A stretch of 64,000 nt of DNA from positions 56,103,189 through 56,167,188 of the forward strand of contig CM075938.1 in the NCBI GenBank assembly GCA_038030265.1. Reading direction: 5' to 3'. A program made the position numbers and the translations under genes. This document shows, in pieces, positions 48,157 through 60,990 of the stretch. The notes below the pieces were generated by a model that made no database searches, was not told where the DNA came from, and saw only the letters and a program-made list of their open reading frames with translations. The stretch comes from Corythucha ciliata (Eukaryota; Arthropoda; Insecta; Hemiptera; Tingidae). Numbering within the stretch: position 1 is the stretch's first letter; the number at the start of each line of letters is the position of its first letter.

Positions 48157-48787
48157 CTGGAAAAATCAAGTGAGTAACTTTTTTTTTCGAGGGGAAAAAA
48201 TGTCTTTCTGTGCTGCTAACTTGCTTCTGTGCGTCGCGCCTGTTCGTTAGGATTTCCCAGTTGGAGGGGGTGTTTTCAACACGTGGATTTAAACATTCAA
48301 TTTAAAGCCCCGGCGATAGCATTAGAATGAAGTTTCAGGCCAGCGACTTTCATAATCTAAAGGTTTGGACCGCGGTAATTCCCGGTTTTGGCCCAATAAA
48401 TCAGACCTTAGGCCTAAATGTTGAGGTTTTACTCAACTGAATTCTGGGACAGAATATCCTAATATTATAGTGGAGGAGGGCAAGAGATGGGCGTGATCGC
48501 TCCACGCAGATCCTTAAGGACTTGAAGAGCCTAGGAAGCTGACAAACAAGCCGATTTGACCATGCTATCATGAACAGTTATGATTGACCATAAACTGTAA
48601 ATAGTGCAGAGGGTGGGTGTGGTCCTCCCTCATACTTCACAGGGATCCGCCCTTGGTAATTTCAATTTTTATCCTCATCCAGAGAACCTTTTCTTTTTTC
48701 CCTTATGTGCATCCGTGTACATATATGTACTTTTAAAAAACAAACTGTTTTATTCTTTCACTTTGGTGAATTGGTACTTGAATATTT
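48157..48787. other. Convergent intergenic region between RpS9 and KNL1
   Basis: The end of RpS9 and the end of KNL1 face each other. The plus-strand ORFs 48604-48926 cross the last KNL1 exon and are shadows. No other gene is seen. Confidence 0.5.
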
Positions 48788-51700
48788 TTACAAATCATCG
48801 CACAAACTTCTGTTAATTAATAATCGATCAATATATTTTCTTAACTTATTGATGAATGAAAGAAAAACTTTGTCGTCTTTCTCTATGTCGTTGAACATGA
48901 GGCGCACCATATTTTCGCTGGAGTGAATGGAAATGGCAATAGAAATACGATGTAGGTGTTATAAAAAAAAAAACCACTCACTTCACATTGCCAATTTTGT
49001 TGCTAATAGAAATGTCTGTGCCGGAAATGTTGCACCAGTTTCTTAAATTGATTATGACATCAAATTTTACGACGGACTTCAAGTCAACAATGGTGAACTG
49101 GAGGCTAAAACAAAAAAAAAAAATGCAAAATAAGAAAATCAAAACCCTACACCTCTGCGCGAATCTTACGCGTTTTCCGAAATAGAACAAGGATATCTCA
49201 GCGCTACATGGTACAACGCGCAGCAAAGCGGCTTTAAAAAAGTGATTTTGCGCCTTAAAGTGTTCAATATGATGTTCAGATCCTTCAGGGTGTTGCATCT
49301 CGCTACAAGCCATTTGTCTGAATAGGACTGTTGCATTTTCGCAGCCAAAAATAACGTTACGGGATCTGTTAAGAGATAGGCGGGGCGGGGGGAGGTTAAA
49401 CCCAGTATTAATAGTTGACAGAAACAAGAAAGAAAATTACCAATTTTTTCTTGGTTAATTTCATAGCTAAAAGCCAGAGGCTGTGTATTCTCGTCGAGTG
49501 GTGCAAGAGGACTCTTGACAATCAAATTTAGCAGTCCTCGTCGAATTGGCCACCTCCATTCGTCTAAATCCACTCTTTCCATTCCGAACTTTGCCATAAA
49601 CATTCTATTGGAAGAAATCCAAGTTATCGAATAAAAATCACAAAACCAGATGATAGTCGACCTTACCTGTTGCCCACTCGAACTTCGTACGGTTGGTCAA
49701 CAACTTGAAAACCTGAAATTTAAAGCCGTAGTGTTATGAGGATCACTTCTGTACAAATTTGCTATTTATAACGGCATCAATGAAATATGGGAGATGGGAT
49801 GCACTCAAAAGCACTAGACCTCGAAAGCTCAAATATTGACGCCCAACGAAGCCTGATAATGAGGATAGGGTAAAAATAAGTGTTTTTATTACTGAAATAA
49901 CTACCCCCCCTTCCAACCACTAATCGATTTGGAGCCCATTTAGTGGGCCAAATTGTCTCTTTTTGCTCGAAACAACCTGATCGCAGCTCAAAAGTACAAG
50001 TTTTAGGCTAATTACAGCCCTGTTGTGGTAATCGAGAGTCCCTTGGTAATATGGAGTACGTCAACATGGTGTAAGTTTTCACGCCTCTTTATCAGTTCCT
50101 AGGATAAAATTGACTGTTTTTAGGGTGCTTTAGAAGAACAATTGTGATTTTTGCAGACAAGTCTGTCTGCCTGCGGTTCAATTAACGGCTTCCGAGTCCA
50201 TCAATGCATTTGAGAGTCGTCAAATTAAATTCGATGACCGAATATGCCGGTTTCTTCTGAAATGTTGGATTTTTTGGGGGCCCCCACAGGGGGCCCATGG
50301 GCAAGTTCGGGAGGAAACGTGTCTAATATTTTTCGTTGTAGAACACACAAAAGAAATCGGCGTCGGACATTAGTGACACTCCTTTCGTGAAGAAGAAGGG
50401 ATAGGCTCTAACCCGCATTGTCCCTTGTGTCGTGCGTGACGAAGAATATCGTTACCTCTTCCACCGTTGATAAAAACTAACAATTCACCGAATTGTCAAA
50501 GAAACTGATAGTTTTCGGGCAGAAAAATCTGCAATGCACAATTACTGTTCATTGACTGAGAAACGTTTTAAGAAGATGTTTGATTCTGGTTACTTTTGGC
50601 CTTGGAAAACGTCCCAAATATCTCAAATATTACGCCGCTAGACCGTAAAAACCAAGTGTAGGAGTATGTTATGTCGAATACTTTCTCTCAATCGCGTGCA
50701 TTACCGCACAATCACGCCAAGTTGGTTGAAGGGAGTTAAGCAAAAACAAGAAGGCATGAAATGCTTACAGTCTGTTGGCGAGTTGGAATCGGCGTGACAT
50801 CTCTCCGGAGATTCAGGAAGAACTGTACGGTCCATCGAAAAATTAAGAGTTAGTCTTCGCGGCTTGAAGCCAAAATCGGAGTACTTCAATTGAGGCTTTG
50901 GTTCAGTCCTTGAAAAAGCGGCTACGGACGCGCTATTAACGCGTGTGGACGTCACAGGTGGAAGATGAATTGGAGTTGTCGTTTCGTTCACAATTCGCGT
51001 TTCACAATTTTTTTCGCTCGTACATCTGGGAAAATTTAGACTAATTCAAGGATTCGTACGATACGGCGATACTCTAGTTTTGAGGTTAACCTACCGTGAA
51101 TGTACGGGTGTTGTCGACTCAATTTCAGGTTTTGCTAACTGAATCGAAGAATTAATCGCTGAAGCTGGCTCTTCTTCATCCATAGGTACGTCTACGTCCA
51201 TGTCATTGCCGACGGCTTCCGGCTCAACTGCTCCGAGGCGAACTGCACTACAGGTGGTTTCATCAACAGGAAGATGCTCTGTAAGAGAGGGCCCAACAAT
51301 ACTTTTTGTAGAATCACTGAGCTGAGGAAGAGAAGAAGGAGTAGGAGGCGACAGTTCGGTTGTATTCAAATGGTGAGCCATCACAGAAGATATCTCCATT
51401 TGTAGGCAATTTTCATCCCTAAAAACAAATAGGGCTACCAAATCAAACGAACAGTCGAAGGATTCATTATTATGGACGAAAAATCCTTACGGTGACTCAA
51501 ATTCACCCGCTAAGGGCTCAATTCCCGTCAAGACTGATGGGACGTCTGTAATTTTAAAATGTAAATGAGCCGAAACTATTAACCCACAAAAATTCAAACT
51601 GTTGACCATTGCTTGGGATAATCGTGTCAGTTTCTATCATAGAGGCACTTTCATCGACTTGAGCGCTGTTTGTTTGTATCCGGCTTGTATCACACAAAGG

Positions 51701-54700
51701 CAGAAGAGGAGGAGGCATGTTTTCATCGTTGACGTTGGTGAGCGTTTCATACTCCACGATTGGAACGCTGCTAGAGCTCATCACACTGATTTGCTCGGTG
51801 CTAGGAATTAATCTGAAAATGCTGTTACTTGAGAACGTAGTTTGACACAACCAGGCGTATTATCAAACAAATGAGGAGACTTACTCATTTGGTTGGCTTT
51901 CATTGGCAGTGGCATTCCGCATTACACCTGAAAATAACAGCAAATATCGTTACTTTTATGCGTCAGCACACCCCATCTCGTGAGGGCGACTCCTGTTCCA
52001 CCGCAATCTTTCTTCCCTCTGAGCACGGCCTGGATAAGATTGCGCTGGGCCAGACGGAGCCTTCCTGCCCTGACTTTAGGTGGCTCGTGATTCAAGGCAG
52101 CGGTAGAAGTGGGCCGCCGGTTTTCAAACCCCCGCACACCTCCGTTAGCCATTCTCGCTGACCAATGCGAGCACATAAACGGGTTGGTCCCACCATATCG
52201 GACCGTGATATTAAGGAGTGGGGGGGGGGTAGGACTGTCAAGGGCCACCTTAATTTATTAAGGCATAAAACTGGCATTTTTAAAATTCAAAGCGTTAAAT
52301 CGGAAAGTGAGAAATGCAGGCTGTAGTAGTTACACCCGAAAGATTTCCGTGGGTACGTCACTGTTAATTAATTAATTTATTCCATTTTACGGCCGCCGGT
52401 TTACGGAGACGAAAGGAGCGAAGCGATAGGCGAGAAGAGGAGTGTGGTGGGGCTGTGTTTATAAGGGAGGAAGAGAACGCTCTCCTGCATAGCGAAGAAG
52501 GAGCGGGGCTAGACGAAATGCGCATAGTCAGATCGCCAGCGAGAACGTCTTCTAAACTTTGGGAAAATGTACCCTATAACGAAACTACGGACGTATCCAC
52601 GTCAAAATCGCTCACCGCGGCCAAAGTGGATAAAAAGCGCTAATTTTCCGCCCGTCCAGTCACTCGGAACTCCGCACTGCAGAAACCAGCGTGTTCCCTC
52701 TTCAGCACTAAAGGTCCGCCCCGGAACTTTCAAATTCTGGACTCCGCACACTTTCTTAACCTTCCTAACCGTCACACCTAGACCAGTGTAAACAAAGTAC
52801 TCACTTATAGCATCTGACGGTGAAAAAGAAACGTCCGGAATATCTTCCATCGATGACTTGGGTATATTTTCTACGCTACTCGCCCGTCCGGAGATGCACC
52901 TATGAATTTGAAATAAGTCAATATTATTATAGCTTCAATTTGAAGTCGTAGTCAACATACATTGAACCTGTTCCACAGTCCTCGGTTGGCCCAAAATTGG
53001 TCTTGTTTGCTTCATCTAAAAGCAGACTCACTCCTTCGGTCAGTTGAAAGGAATCCTCCGTCACTGAGACTTCCAAATTATTCAATTCCGGCGACGGTGC
53101 TGCAGGGGAATCCGATTGAACTGCCACCACTCTTGTCTCTTCCATGGACGAATCTCGTATTTCTAAAAACGATTACACTTTTATAAAAACTTAATTTTAT
53201 TTTTCTAAGCGAGCCCCCTTATGTACTTTTTATTGGCAGAACTTGAGTGAAACTCATGTCATCGTCGCCTTGACTGAATAAAACCTGCTGAAGCTGGGGA
53301 GAACTGAACCCAAAAATGATGGGAAGTTAAATAAATGCTTAAAGGTCGGGCATAAACGTTTTTCGTCTTACCAATTCCGTGAGGAGGCTGGAGGAACTGA
53401 AAAAAAAGGCGATCATCAGCTTCTGATTACAGTTCATGACACAGACAGATCAGTACTTACGAGTTAATAAAATATCACGCTTTAAAGGTCTCTCGATATG
53501 TTCAGATGAAATGGAATCGCGAAAAAAAGCGGGATCGCTTCCGGAGTCATTCTCTTGATTCAAATGTTCAAAATCACGTAAAATGGGTTGTTGCTGAACA
53601 ACCGGCCTCAAGTCCGTCACCATTGACATGTCCATGACAGAAGAACACAATGACAATTCAGCATTGATGTTCGGACGCTCCGTGGTTACAACACTGGAGA
53701 TTCGAGGAGTGATAGTCGTCTGTAGAAGTCTGGCCACTCGAGACTCATCCGAAAGTGGCCCCAATGTTGATTTTTCAACTTTTGATTCCTCGGATGTGGT
53801 GTCACTCGCGTTAGTTTGTTTCGGCCCATCTGCATTCAATACGTCACAAAAATTCGAAACATTTGTCAGCGACATCACGTTGATAGCATCCGGTGTTATG
53901 GGCGCTTGGCCTTCAGGCTGTCTCCCAATGGAAAACGTCTCTTCCAGCGGTACGGCACCCCTTTCAGTTGTATCTAACGGTCGAGATTCAGAACATTCAA
54001 CAACTCTAGTGAATGCCATTTCAGACTCAGGTGATACGTTGAGGTCTTCAGCCTCAGGTGAAGTCTCGTAGCGAGTTTCAGATATTTGCGTGATATCCAT
54101 TGCAATTGATTTCCTTTGACAGGGTGCAGACACTGATTCCTTACCGCTCACGTCAAGATGATTCGAATCCTTATTCACGTCAAATAAAGCCGTGCTCATA
54201 TCCAGAACAGATTCCGAGTTGAAATTTACATTTTTCAAGAAACTCTTCTTGTCAGCATTTTCTAAAATCTGACTTATTCCTTCACACAACAATGAATTGT
54301 CCAAAGCGAAATCTTTCAATTCATCAGCCGTCAACGACACGTTGCTCACATTCATCTGAGCCCCTGCTGTTTCCTCCATAGCGATTAAAGAATCGCTGAT
54401 ATCCATCAAATCGTCAGAGTCCACCCGAGTGCCACCATGGGGTTGAATTTTCGTTGTTTCCATGGCTATTGCCATGAAAGATGTCTTGGAAGAGCTAGAA
54501 AACAACACACGGTGACACTTGTGCCCTGGAAATGGGCGTGAAAAGGAGGAAATAACGTACCCTCGAGAAAAATTAGAAGACTCCGAAGATAGGGTCTCCT
54601 CATAGGCGGACGTATTGCATATTTTTAGAGTTTCTGAAGACGGGCAGAATTCCCTGGCAAGGATGAAGATTAGATTAAGAAGGTGCTAGCCCAAGCTCGT

Positions 54701-56672
54701 AATTGTTTAGCATGAGTGAAGTGTTGTAGACAGAAAGAGCCGAAGTTTGTATTTTGAATCAGCCCCCGCCCCTCACCTTAATCACGATATTGGCTGTTGA
54801 GATCGTTGGTTGAGATAGCCAAATCGAAACTGTGTCGACGCCCACTAGGGGAAATTTAAGTTTAAGAAATGTCTGTGAATACGGGCCTCAACCTCGAGAT
54901 TTTAATCTCAATTAAGTCAACGATAGATTTTTTAAACAGCCAAACCCACGAACTCTCGAAATTTGGTTATTGAAAGAGCCAAACTCGTAATAAGAAGCAA
55001 ACGGCATGAGCGTACGCATTTCCATTGGGGGGGGGGGGGGCAAAAAATCTTCGGAAAGTGATTGGTAGTTAGATACGCATACGTTCTCGTATGCATACGT
55101 AATCTCCAGGACATTCCACATCTGCGGTGAGATGTCGTCCCTGAAGTTACTTTAAACCCGCCTTGAACGCTCTTCCTTCGACATATTTGAAAAAAGGAAT
55201 ACTACTGCATATCCCGAAGTTCCTAGAGATTGAAACGGCTCGTTAAAAACCTGGATTGGTGCCGAAATAAGGCGGGAAAGTGTATATGCCGAGTAGTGTA
55301 GACGAGGGGGGGCTGATTGGACGGGAGTCGAGGAATCACCCGCGCAACTCCCCTTCAACCACTCAGATGACTCTCAGACTAAACAGTGATTTATTATTGC
55401 GCTTTAACCGTTAGTTGTGGATTTGAGGCACCGAGCAGTTCACTTGTGCCGAAAACTACGATTTCAGGACAAAGTTTCCAAATTTTTGCGACTTCCCCCG
55501 GCAAAATCACCAATTTTTAAACATTTGGAGCTCTGGAGGCTCAATTTAAAATTTTTCACTGGAATTATCAGCTTAGGCACAAATCCTGGCCTGCAACCGA
55601 TGCATTTGTATGACAAAAAGTCCTATCATCAGGTGGGCCAAGGCCCCCCCCCCCTGCGTACGCCCATGGTTTGTGATGGTCAAACTAGCGAACTTGGTTC
55701 TTTGAATGATCGTCCTTACGAAATGATTTGTAAGAGGACAAAATCTGTCAAATTGGTTCTTGAAGAGTCATTACCAGGTCGGTCGGAGGTGTTTCTCAGG
55801 GGTTGATTGCTATTAGTTGTACATTATAAGACAAATGGATCAAGATTTGTTGTTATTTTAAGGTGCCCTCATGGCTTCAAGGGCTTACGTGCATTGCACT
55901 CCTCCAGCCACGATTGTGGTGTTAGTCAAGACTTCCTCCCACAGACAGTGGCAACATTGTAGGCCGGGTGGAGGCTGTCCAGACCTCTTGGGAGTGAACA
56001 ATTCGGTTTACAAGGCCGCGGTCAACGCTATTTAGGTGTGCGCTGCCAGAAAAGTGAGCGGGGGGGGGGGGATATCCGTATCCTTACGGACTGTAATCAA
56101 AGTTCGTATGGGACGGCCGTCAAAGTATTTGCCTAGAGCAACAAGATAAGCCTTGTTGGCACCAAAGTTAGTCAGATCCACTAGAGAGAGCAATTTCCAT
56201 AGCGAGTTGCGAAGTAAACGCATACCTACTAAAAGGCTTACGACTAATAAAAATCCGAAGGTTTCTCCAGAATACTTACTTGATATTGTTTACATGATGG
56301 AAGCTCACTTTTCTTTTTCGCATAGGCTCGAAGTCTTCATCGTCGTTGCCATCACAATAGAAATTGAGATCCTGAAGGGGAGGTCTGGCTTTGCTTGGTT
56401 TCAGGATCTAACATGAAAAAAAGGGTGGAGGGGGGCTTAGATTTCCTTCAACACTTGAACAGCTAATTAATAAGTAATAGAGATACTCACGGAGGATTTT
56501 TGGAGTTTGGACTCGCTACAAATTGAAAGAGACGCTTGAGATCTGTTTCCATTTTCACACCTGTTGTTATCGCTGCCCCGTCAATGGTATAAAGTAAAAT
56601 TTTACAAATGAGAAAGAAAGAAATTAATACACCAGCTACTCACAATGATGCCGCGTCGTCGTTTATATCCAT
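48788..56672 (-). CDS. KNL1: Kinetochore scaffold KNL1/Spc105, 19 exons, 1083 residues
   Basis: KNL1 recruits Bub1-Bub3 and PP1 to kinetochores and anchors the Mis12 complex. Exons: 56672-56644, 56515-56491, 56407-56280, 54653-54561, 54494-53461, 53398-53374, 53303-53227, 53162-52961, 52899-52805, 51927-51885, 51812-51607, 51545-51491, 51418-51095, 51025-50769, 49712-49667, 49604-49441, 49365-49170, 49104-48982, 48917-48788. All phases agree. The N-terminus has a SILK motif (SSILKPSKARPPLQD) and an RVSF-type PP1 site (RKRKVSFHHV). The middle has MELT-type repeats: LMDIS, VLDMS, AMDIT, VMDMS, MEIS, and MSFTQ. The C-terminal exons (DEWRWPIRRGLLNL, FTIVDLKSVVKFDV, IEKDDKVFLSFINK) look like the RWD region, inferred from position. 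The family's usual coiled coil before RWD is not obvious. The protein is shorter than the human one (over 2300) but similar in size to insect versions. One donor is gtcaac. Confidence 0.88.
50051..50404 (+). CDS. Small unidentified gene inside a KNL1 intron, opposite strand
   Basis: Three exons fit: 50051-50070, 50157-50249 and 50342-50404. They give MEYVNMVQVCLPAVQLTASE, then SINAFESRQIKFDDRICR, and TQKKSASDISDTPFVKKKG before TAG, about 58 residues. A later donor at 50318 would keep the same phase and lengthen exon 2 by 23 codons, so two forms are possible. The acceptors are good (tttttgcag and tttcgttgtag). The whole gene lies inside the 1.06-kb KNL1 intron between exons 14 and 15. The composition looks like a real conserved small protein, but I do not recognise it. 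Confidence 0.5.
51930..52800. other. Long KNL1 intron (exons 9-10) with no gene
   Basis: No alternative exon is required by the phases. The minus-strand ORF continuing past the exon 9 donor to 52602 is read-through of the intron. Strings such as cggccgccggtttacgg near 52390 and a run of G near 52221 may be TE remnants that I cannot classify. Confidence 0.4.
54662..56270. other. Largest KNL1 intron (exons 3-4), repeat-rich
   Basis: Contains a few gaaattnggttattgaaagagcc units (54940-54990), a G-run near 55030, and AT-rich sequence. A stretch near 56060-56170 on the minus strand is open (VDLTNFGANKAYLVALGKYF) and bordered by possible splice sites, but its phase does not fit between exons 3 and 4. 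I leave it out of the gene. Confidence 0.45.
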
Positions 56673-57427
56673 TTGAAGATTGACGACATCAACAAAACCG
56701 TGTAGATAAAATTGTTTTGAATTTCAAACAAACAAACTGAGCCGTTGAGGATTTCCCAGTAAGTAACCTTCCAACCAACTGCCGCGTCTTTTACCACAGC
56801 GCGCAACTTCTTGTTTATGAGTTAGCACCCTTTTTGCTGCCCCTATTTGATCAGATGAACTGTTCAAATCAAAATCAAGGTGGATGGCGGCGTTGTAGTT
56901 TGTACGTGTACTCGCGATTCCTGGGCGTTCTTGGAACATTTTGAAGTCCCCCACGATTTTTATTGCGGTTGATGACTGACCTGGAGTCCAAGGAAGAACC
57001 TCATCGTAGGAGGAACTTGATATAATGCCACTCTAGAGGTATGAAATTCTACCATAATAACGAACGATTTTCAGTCACTTTGATGGGCTCCGCGACCAAC
57101 CACCGCTTAGGAGCCACATCCACCGTGTCGTATTTTCCTTCAGAAATTTAATATTTGACTCATTTCGACCACCTGTAGATACTGCCTGTTCGCGAAACAT
57201 CGACATTGCCTTCAGAATTTCACTAGGATGCCATTAATGGAACCGTTTCGTAGGCGGCGTTGCAAAAGCTTGCTTCAGAGGGGTTGTTAGATGAAACGGC
57301 TTCCTTTCAATCGTACAAAACACTGTCGTCACAAAATTTACAAACACCTTTTAGACAAAAAATGGTTTTTCAGTCCAACTGAGTTATAATGTTGTACTGT
57401 TTCAAAATGTAGCCCAACACTATATAC
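56673..57427. other. KNL1 upstream region
   Basis: It probably holds the KNL1 promoter and 5' UTR. A minus-strand 76-codon ORF (56954-56724) ends just before the KNL1 start and has no recognised domain. Nothing else is supported. Confidence 0.4.
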
Positions 57428-57436
57428 CAAAAATTG

Positions 57437-59383
57437 GGGTCTGTCTAAAACGCGGATCTGCAGATCTGCAAGATTGATACCTCGCATCTGCAGATTAACA
57501 CCGCAAATCTGCAGATTAACACCTAAAATTCCGTAATTCAACGAAAATGAGACTATAATTGGAAAATAAAGTTAAAGTAGACCAATAATAGGCACAACAT
57601 TACCGATCATATATTAATAAGACAATAATGAAGCGACACACTCGAACAATCACTTTTACTTCATTCGCTCAGACTTCAATTGCATGCAACAGCCAATCAT
57701 ACCACTTACAAAAATTTGCTTAAATTTTGACGCTTCCATGTAAATACAACCGGCACTTCCACCCCTACCGTGCAGATCTGCAGATTCATAAAAGCCGGCA
57801 GATCGGCTACTTAGCGTTAATTGTTCAGCCTCAAAATACATAATATAGCTAATACGACAATTTATAATTATTCACCTCAATTTTGACCCCTCCTGGTCAA
57901 TTCAACTAGCACTTCCCCCCGTAGCGGCAAGACCGATCTGCAGATTCATAAAAGCCTGCAGATCGGCCTCTTAGCGTTAATTATTAAGCATCAAAATGCA
58001 TAATAGAGCTAATACAACAATTTAAAATAATTCACCTACATTTTGACCCCTCCTGGTCAATACAACTAGCACTTCCCACCGTAGCGTGCAGATCTGCAGA
58101 TCGGCCTTTTAGCGTTAAAATTTCAGCCTCAAAATGCATACTAAAGCTAATCCAACAATTTAGGATAATTCACCTCGATTTGGACCCCTCCTTGTCCATA
58201 CAACAGGCACTTTCTCCCGTAGCGTGCACATCTGCAGATTCATGAAAGCCTGCAAATCGGCCACTTAGCGTTAATTGTTCAGCCTCAAAATGCATACTAA
58301 AGCTAATCCAACATATTGAGGATTCACCTCAAATTGTTGGATTAGCTTTAGTATGCATTTTGAGGCCGAACAATTAACGCTAAAAGAATCTTATGAATCT
58401 GCAGATCTGCACGCTAGGGGGGAAAGTGCCTGATGTGTTGACAAGGAGGGGTCGAAATTGAGGTGAATCATCTCAAATTGTTGGATTAGCTCTATTATGC
58501 ATTTTGAGGCTGAACAATTAACGCTAAGTGGCCGATCTGCAGGCTTTTATGAATCTGCAGATCTGCACGCTACGAGGGGAAGTGCTAGTTGTATTGACCA
58601 GGACAGGTCAAAATTGAGGTGAATCATCCCGAAATGTTGGAGTGGCTTTAGTTTCCATTTTGAGGCTGTACAATTAACGCTAAGTGACCGATCTGCAGGC
58701 TTTTATGAATCTGCAGATCTGCACGCTAGGGGGGGAAGTGCCTGTTGTGTTGACAAGGAGGAGTCGAAATTGAGGTGAATTATCCTAAATTGTTGTATTC
58801 GCTCTATTATGCATTTTTATGCTGTACGATTAACTCCAAGGGGCTGATCTGCAGGCTTTTATGAATTTGAGATCTGCACGCTACGAGGGGAAGTGCTAGT
58901 TGTATTGACCAGGACAGGTCAAAATTGAGGTGAATCATCTCAAATTGTTGTATTAGCTATATTATGCATTTTGAGGCTGAACAATTAACGCTATGTGGCC
59001 GGTCTGCAGGCTTTTATGAATCTGCAGATCTGCGTGGTAGGGGGGAAGTGCCTGTTGTATTTACATGGAAGCGTCAAAATTTAAGCAAATTTTTGTAAAT
59101 GGTATGATTGGCTGTTGAATGCAATTGAAGTCTGAGTGAATGAAGTAAAAGTGATTGTTCGAGTGTGTCGCTTCATTATTGTCATATTAAAATATGATCG
59201 GTAATGTTGTGCCTATTATTGGTCTACTTTAACTTTATTTTTCAATTGTAGTCTCATTTTCGTTGAATTACGGAATTTTAGGTGTTAATCTGCAGATTTG
59301 GGGTGTTGATCTGCAGATCGGCGGATGCGAGGTGTTAATCTTGCAGATCTGCCGATCTGCAGATCCGCGTTGTAGACAGACCC
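57437..59383. mobile_element. Palindromic element with inverted 155-bp arrays, 9-bp target duplication
   Basis: The termini are gggtctgtctaaaacgcgga and an inverted, near-identical copy, flanked by CAAAAATTG on both sides (57428-57436 and 59384-59392). A 9-bp duplication suggests the Mutator group, though a hAT-like origin is not excluded. The interior has about five copies of a 155-bp unit per side (marked by gcattttgaggctgaacaat, ggccgatctgcaggctttta and gatctgcacgctac), left copies on the minus strand and right copies on the plus strand, meeting near 58330. No transposase. A truncated relative lies at 13640-14092. Confidence 0.85.
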
Positions 59384-59392
59384 CAAAAATTG

Positions 59393-59870
59393 GGCCCTTT
59401 TATGTAACAGAAACTTGTGGAACTTGTTGAACTCTCGTGTGGTATGTGGGGGGAGGTGAAACACGGCCCATTGACCCCATCGTTTTACATCGGCGAATTA
59501 ATATGAGTGTTTGGGCCTCCAGTGGCGTAGGTAGAAATTTGTCTTTGGGGAGGATCAGATTAAAATCTCGTTGGAGGGTGCCGAGGGGGGTAATTTCACA
59601 TTTAGACATTCCACCCAGCCAGCACACTCTTGAATCTAACGTACATATTGCTGGCCCCATCATGTTGCTTTGCCCGAGAACATCTTTTCGATAAATCCTT
59701 CCCTGTTATGGAATGAGTAGAGTTGCGAGCGCTAGTCTCATGAAGTCCTCCCGGATGCAGATCGACAAAGTCGATGATACGCGAGTACCCTTTTCCTTAT
59801 TTTATTTTATTCTAGGCATGAATTTCCGATATGTTTCACCATATATATTTCATATATTTCAATTGGCGCT
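59393..59870. other. Stretch without a gene; possible hAT 5' end at 59519
   Basis: The string cagtggcgtaggtag near 59519 resembles a hAT terminus, but no matching right end is seen. The ORFs on both strands over 59400-59700 mirror one another and have no domain. Confidence 0.35.
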
Positions 59871-60620
59871 TATGACTATAGTTCAAGCCATGAATTTCTC
59901 AATTTTAGCCGTTTTTGTCTACTTTACCCACAAATTAGCGCCTTTCTCAATTTTGGCCGCGTGTATCGTTCTTCTCAATATTTAGCAATTTCGACCCCAC
60001 CCCACCCCCCAACTACGGACTTGTGCATTTTCTCAACTTCAGCAACAAAGAAGCGATTTTTTAACATTTTTAGCAGGGGATTTATCACTTGTCTCAGTTT
60101 CAGCATAAAATTAGCATTTTTCTTAAGTGTTTGCCTCAATATTAGCCGTGAAAAAGAGGGCGTTTCACAAAGTTAGGATTTTTTTGGTTCACCTTTACGC
60201 TGTGCATGAGCAATTTTTGACCGCGCTTGTTGGTGATTTTTCAATTTTAGCCGCGAATTAGTAATTTTCTTCATTTGTATCCGGGAATTAACGTTTTTCC
60301 TTCAACTTATAGAGATATTTTGCAACCAGTCCCGTAAACGCTAAAGTTAATTTTTGTGTACGCGTTGCTGGGGTAGTAAACATGTCGTTGGTTGAAATGT
60401 GAATAGCGTTAACGTTGGCGTTAGCGGAGCTGTTTGCAAAATCTCTCTATATCTCCTAATTGCAAATTAGCGATTTTTCTCAATTTCAGAAGTGAAAAAG
60501 CGCGTTTTCTGCTAATTTTGCGGCGAATTAGCGTCTGCTCCCTTTTTTATACGCGAATGAGCGATTTTTCGCAATTTCGGTTGTGAATTTGCTATTTTTG
60601 CCCAATTTTAACCTAAAGGG
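59870..60620. repeat. Degenerate attttagccgcgaattagcg repeats
   Basis: The same unit style as 18240-19500. Opposite-orientation units occur at 62640-62900, so the interval between could be one large element, but termini were not found. A MITE interrupts at 60311-60448. Confidence 0.65.
60311..60448. mobile_element. Small MITE with agagatattttgcaa termini
   Basis: The left end agagatattttgcaa and right end ttgcaaaatctctct are inverted; inner strings gtaaacgctaa and ttagcggagc are partly complementary. The right half also occurs alone at 23667-23722. Length is 138 bp. Confidence 0.55.
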
Positions 60621-60715
60621 GTTCATATAGACGTATACAATAATAATTGCGCAATAAGTTTGTACAATATTTCGTTTCCAGATGTTTACTTATGAAAAAA
60701 TGGGTTGTCCATTAT

Positions 60716-60990
60716 ACATGGATGCGTATAAGCGTAAAAAAAAAAAATTGGTTAAAGTAGACCTCATTTGCGATCGAAAACACCCCGTAAGCTATGCTCC
60801 GAAAATCAAAATCCTTCAAGATATGATTTTTTAAACATCTTTTTAGGATAACATCATTTTCCTTGACTAAACGCGAGTAACTCGCTTCCCAGCTGACTTT
60901 CTGTATTTTTTGACGCCGGATTCGGGAAGAGCACACTCTTTTCTGTCAGGCCTAGCTATTTTCGTCAAAAATAACTGTTTTCTGTGTTCT
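60716..60990. repeat. Diverged single arm related to the palindrome at 4887-6376
   Basis: The order of motifs matches the left arm of that palindrome: cctcatttgcga, tccgaaaatcaa, gatatgattttt, ggattcggaaagagcacact-like, and attttcgtc. The partner arm is missing. Confidence 0.55.

Noticed and set aside
53628..54071. 147-codon plus-strand ORF
   Set aside because: It is a shadow of the long KNL1 exon 5.
56060..56190. Extra KNL1 exon reading VDLTNFGANKAY
   Set aside because: Its phase is incompatible with exons 3 and 4, which already join to give the conserved VSF-HHVNNIKEF sequence.
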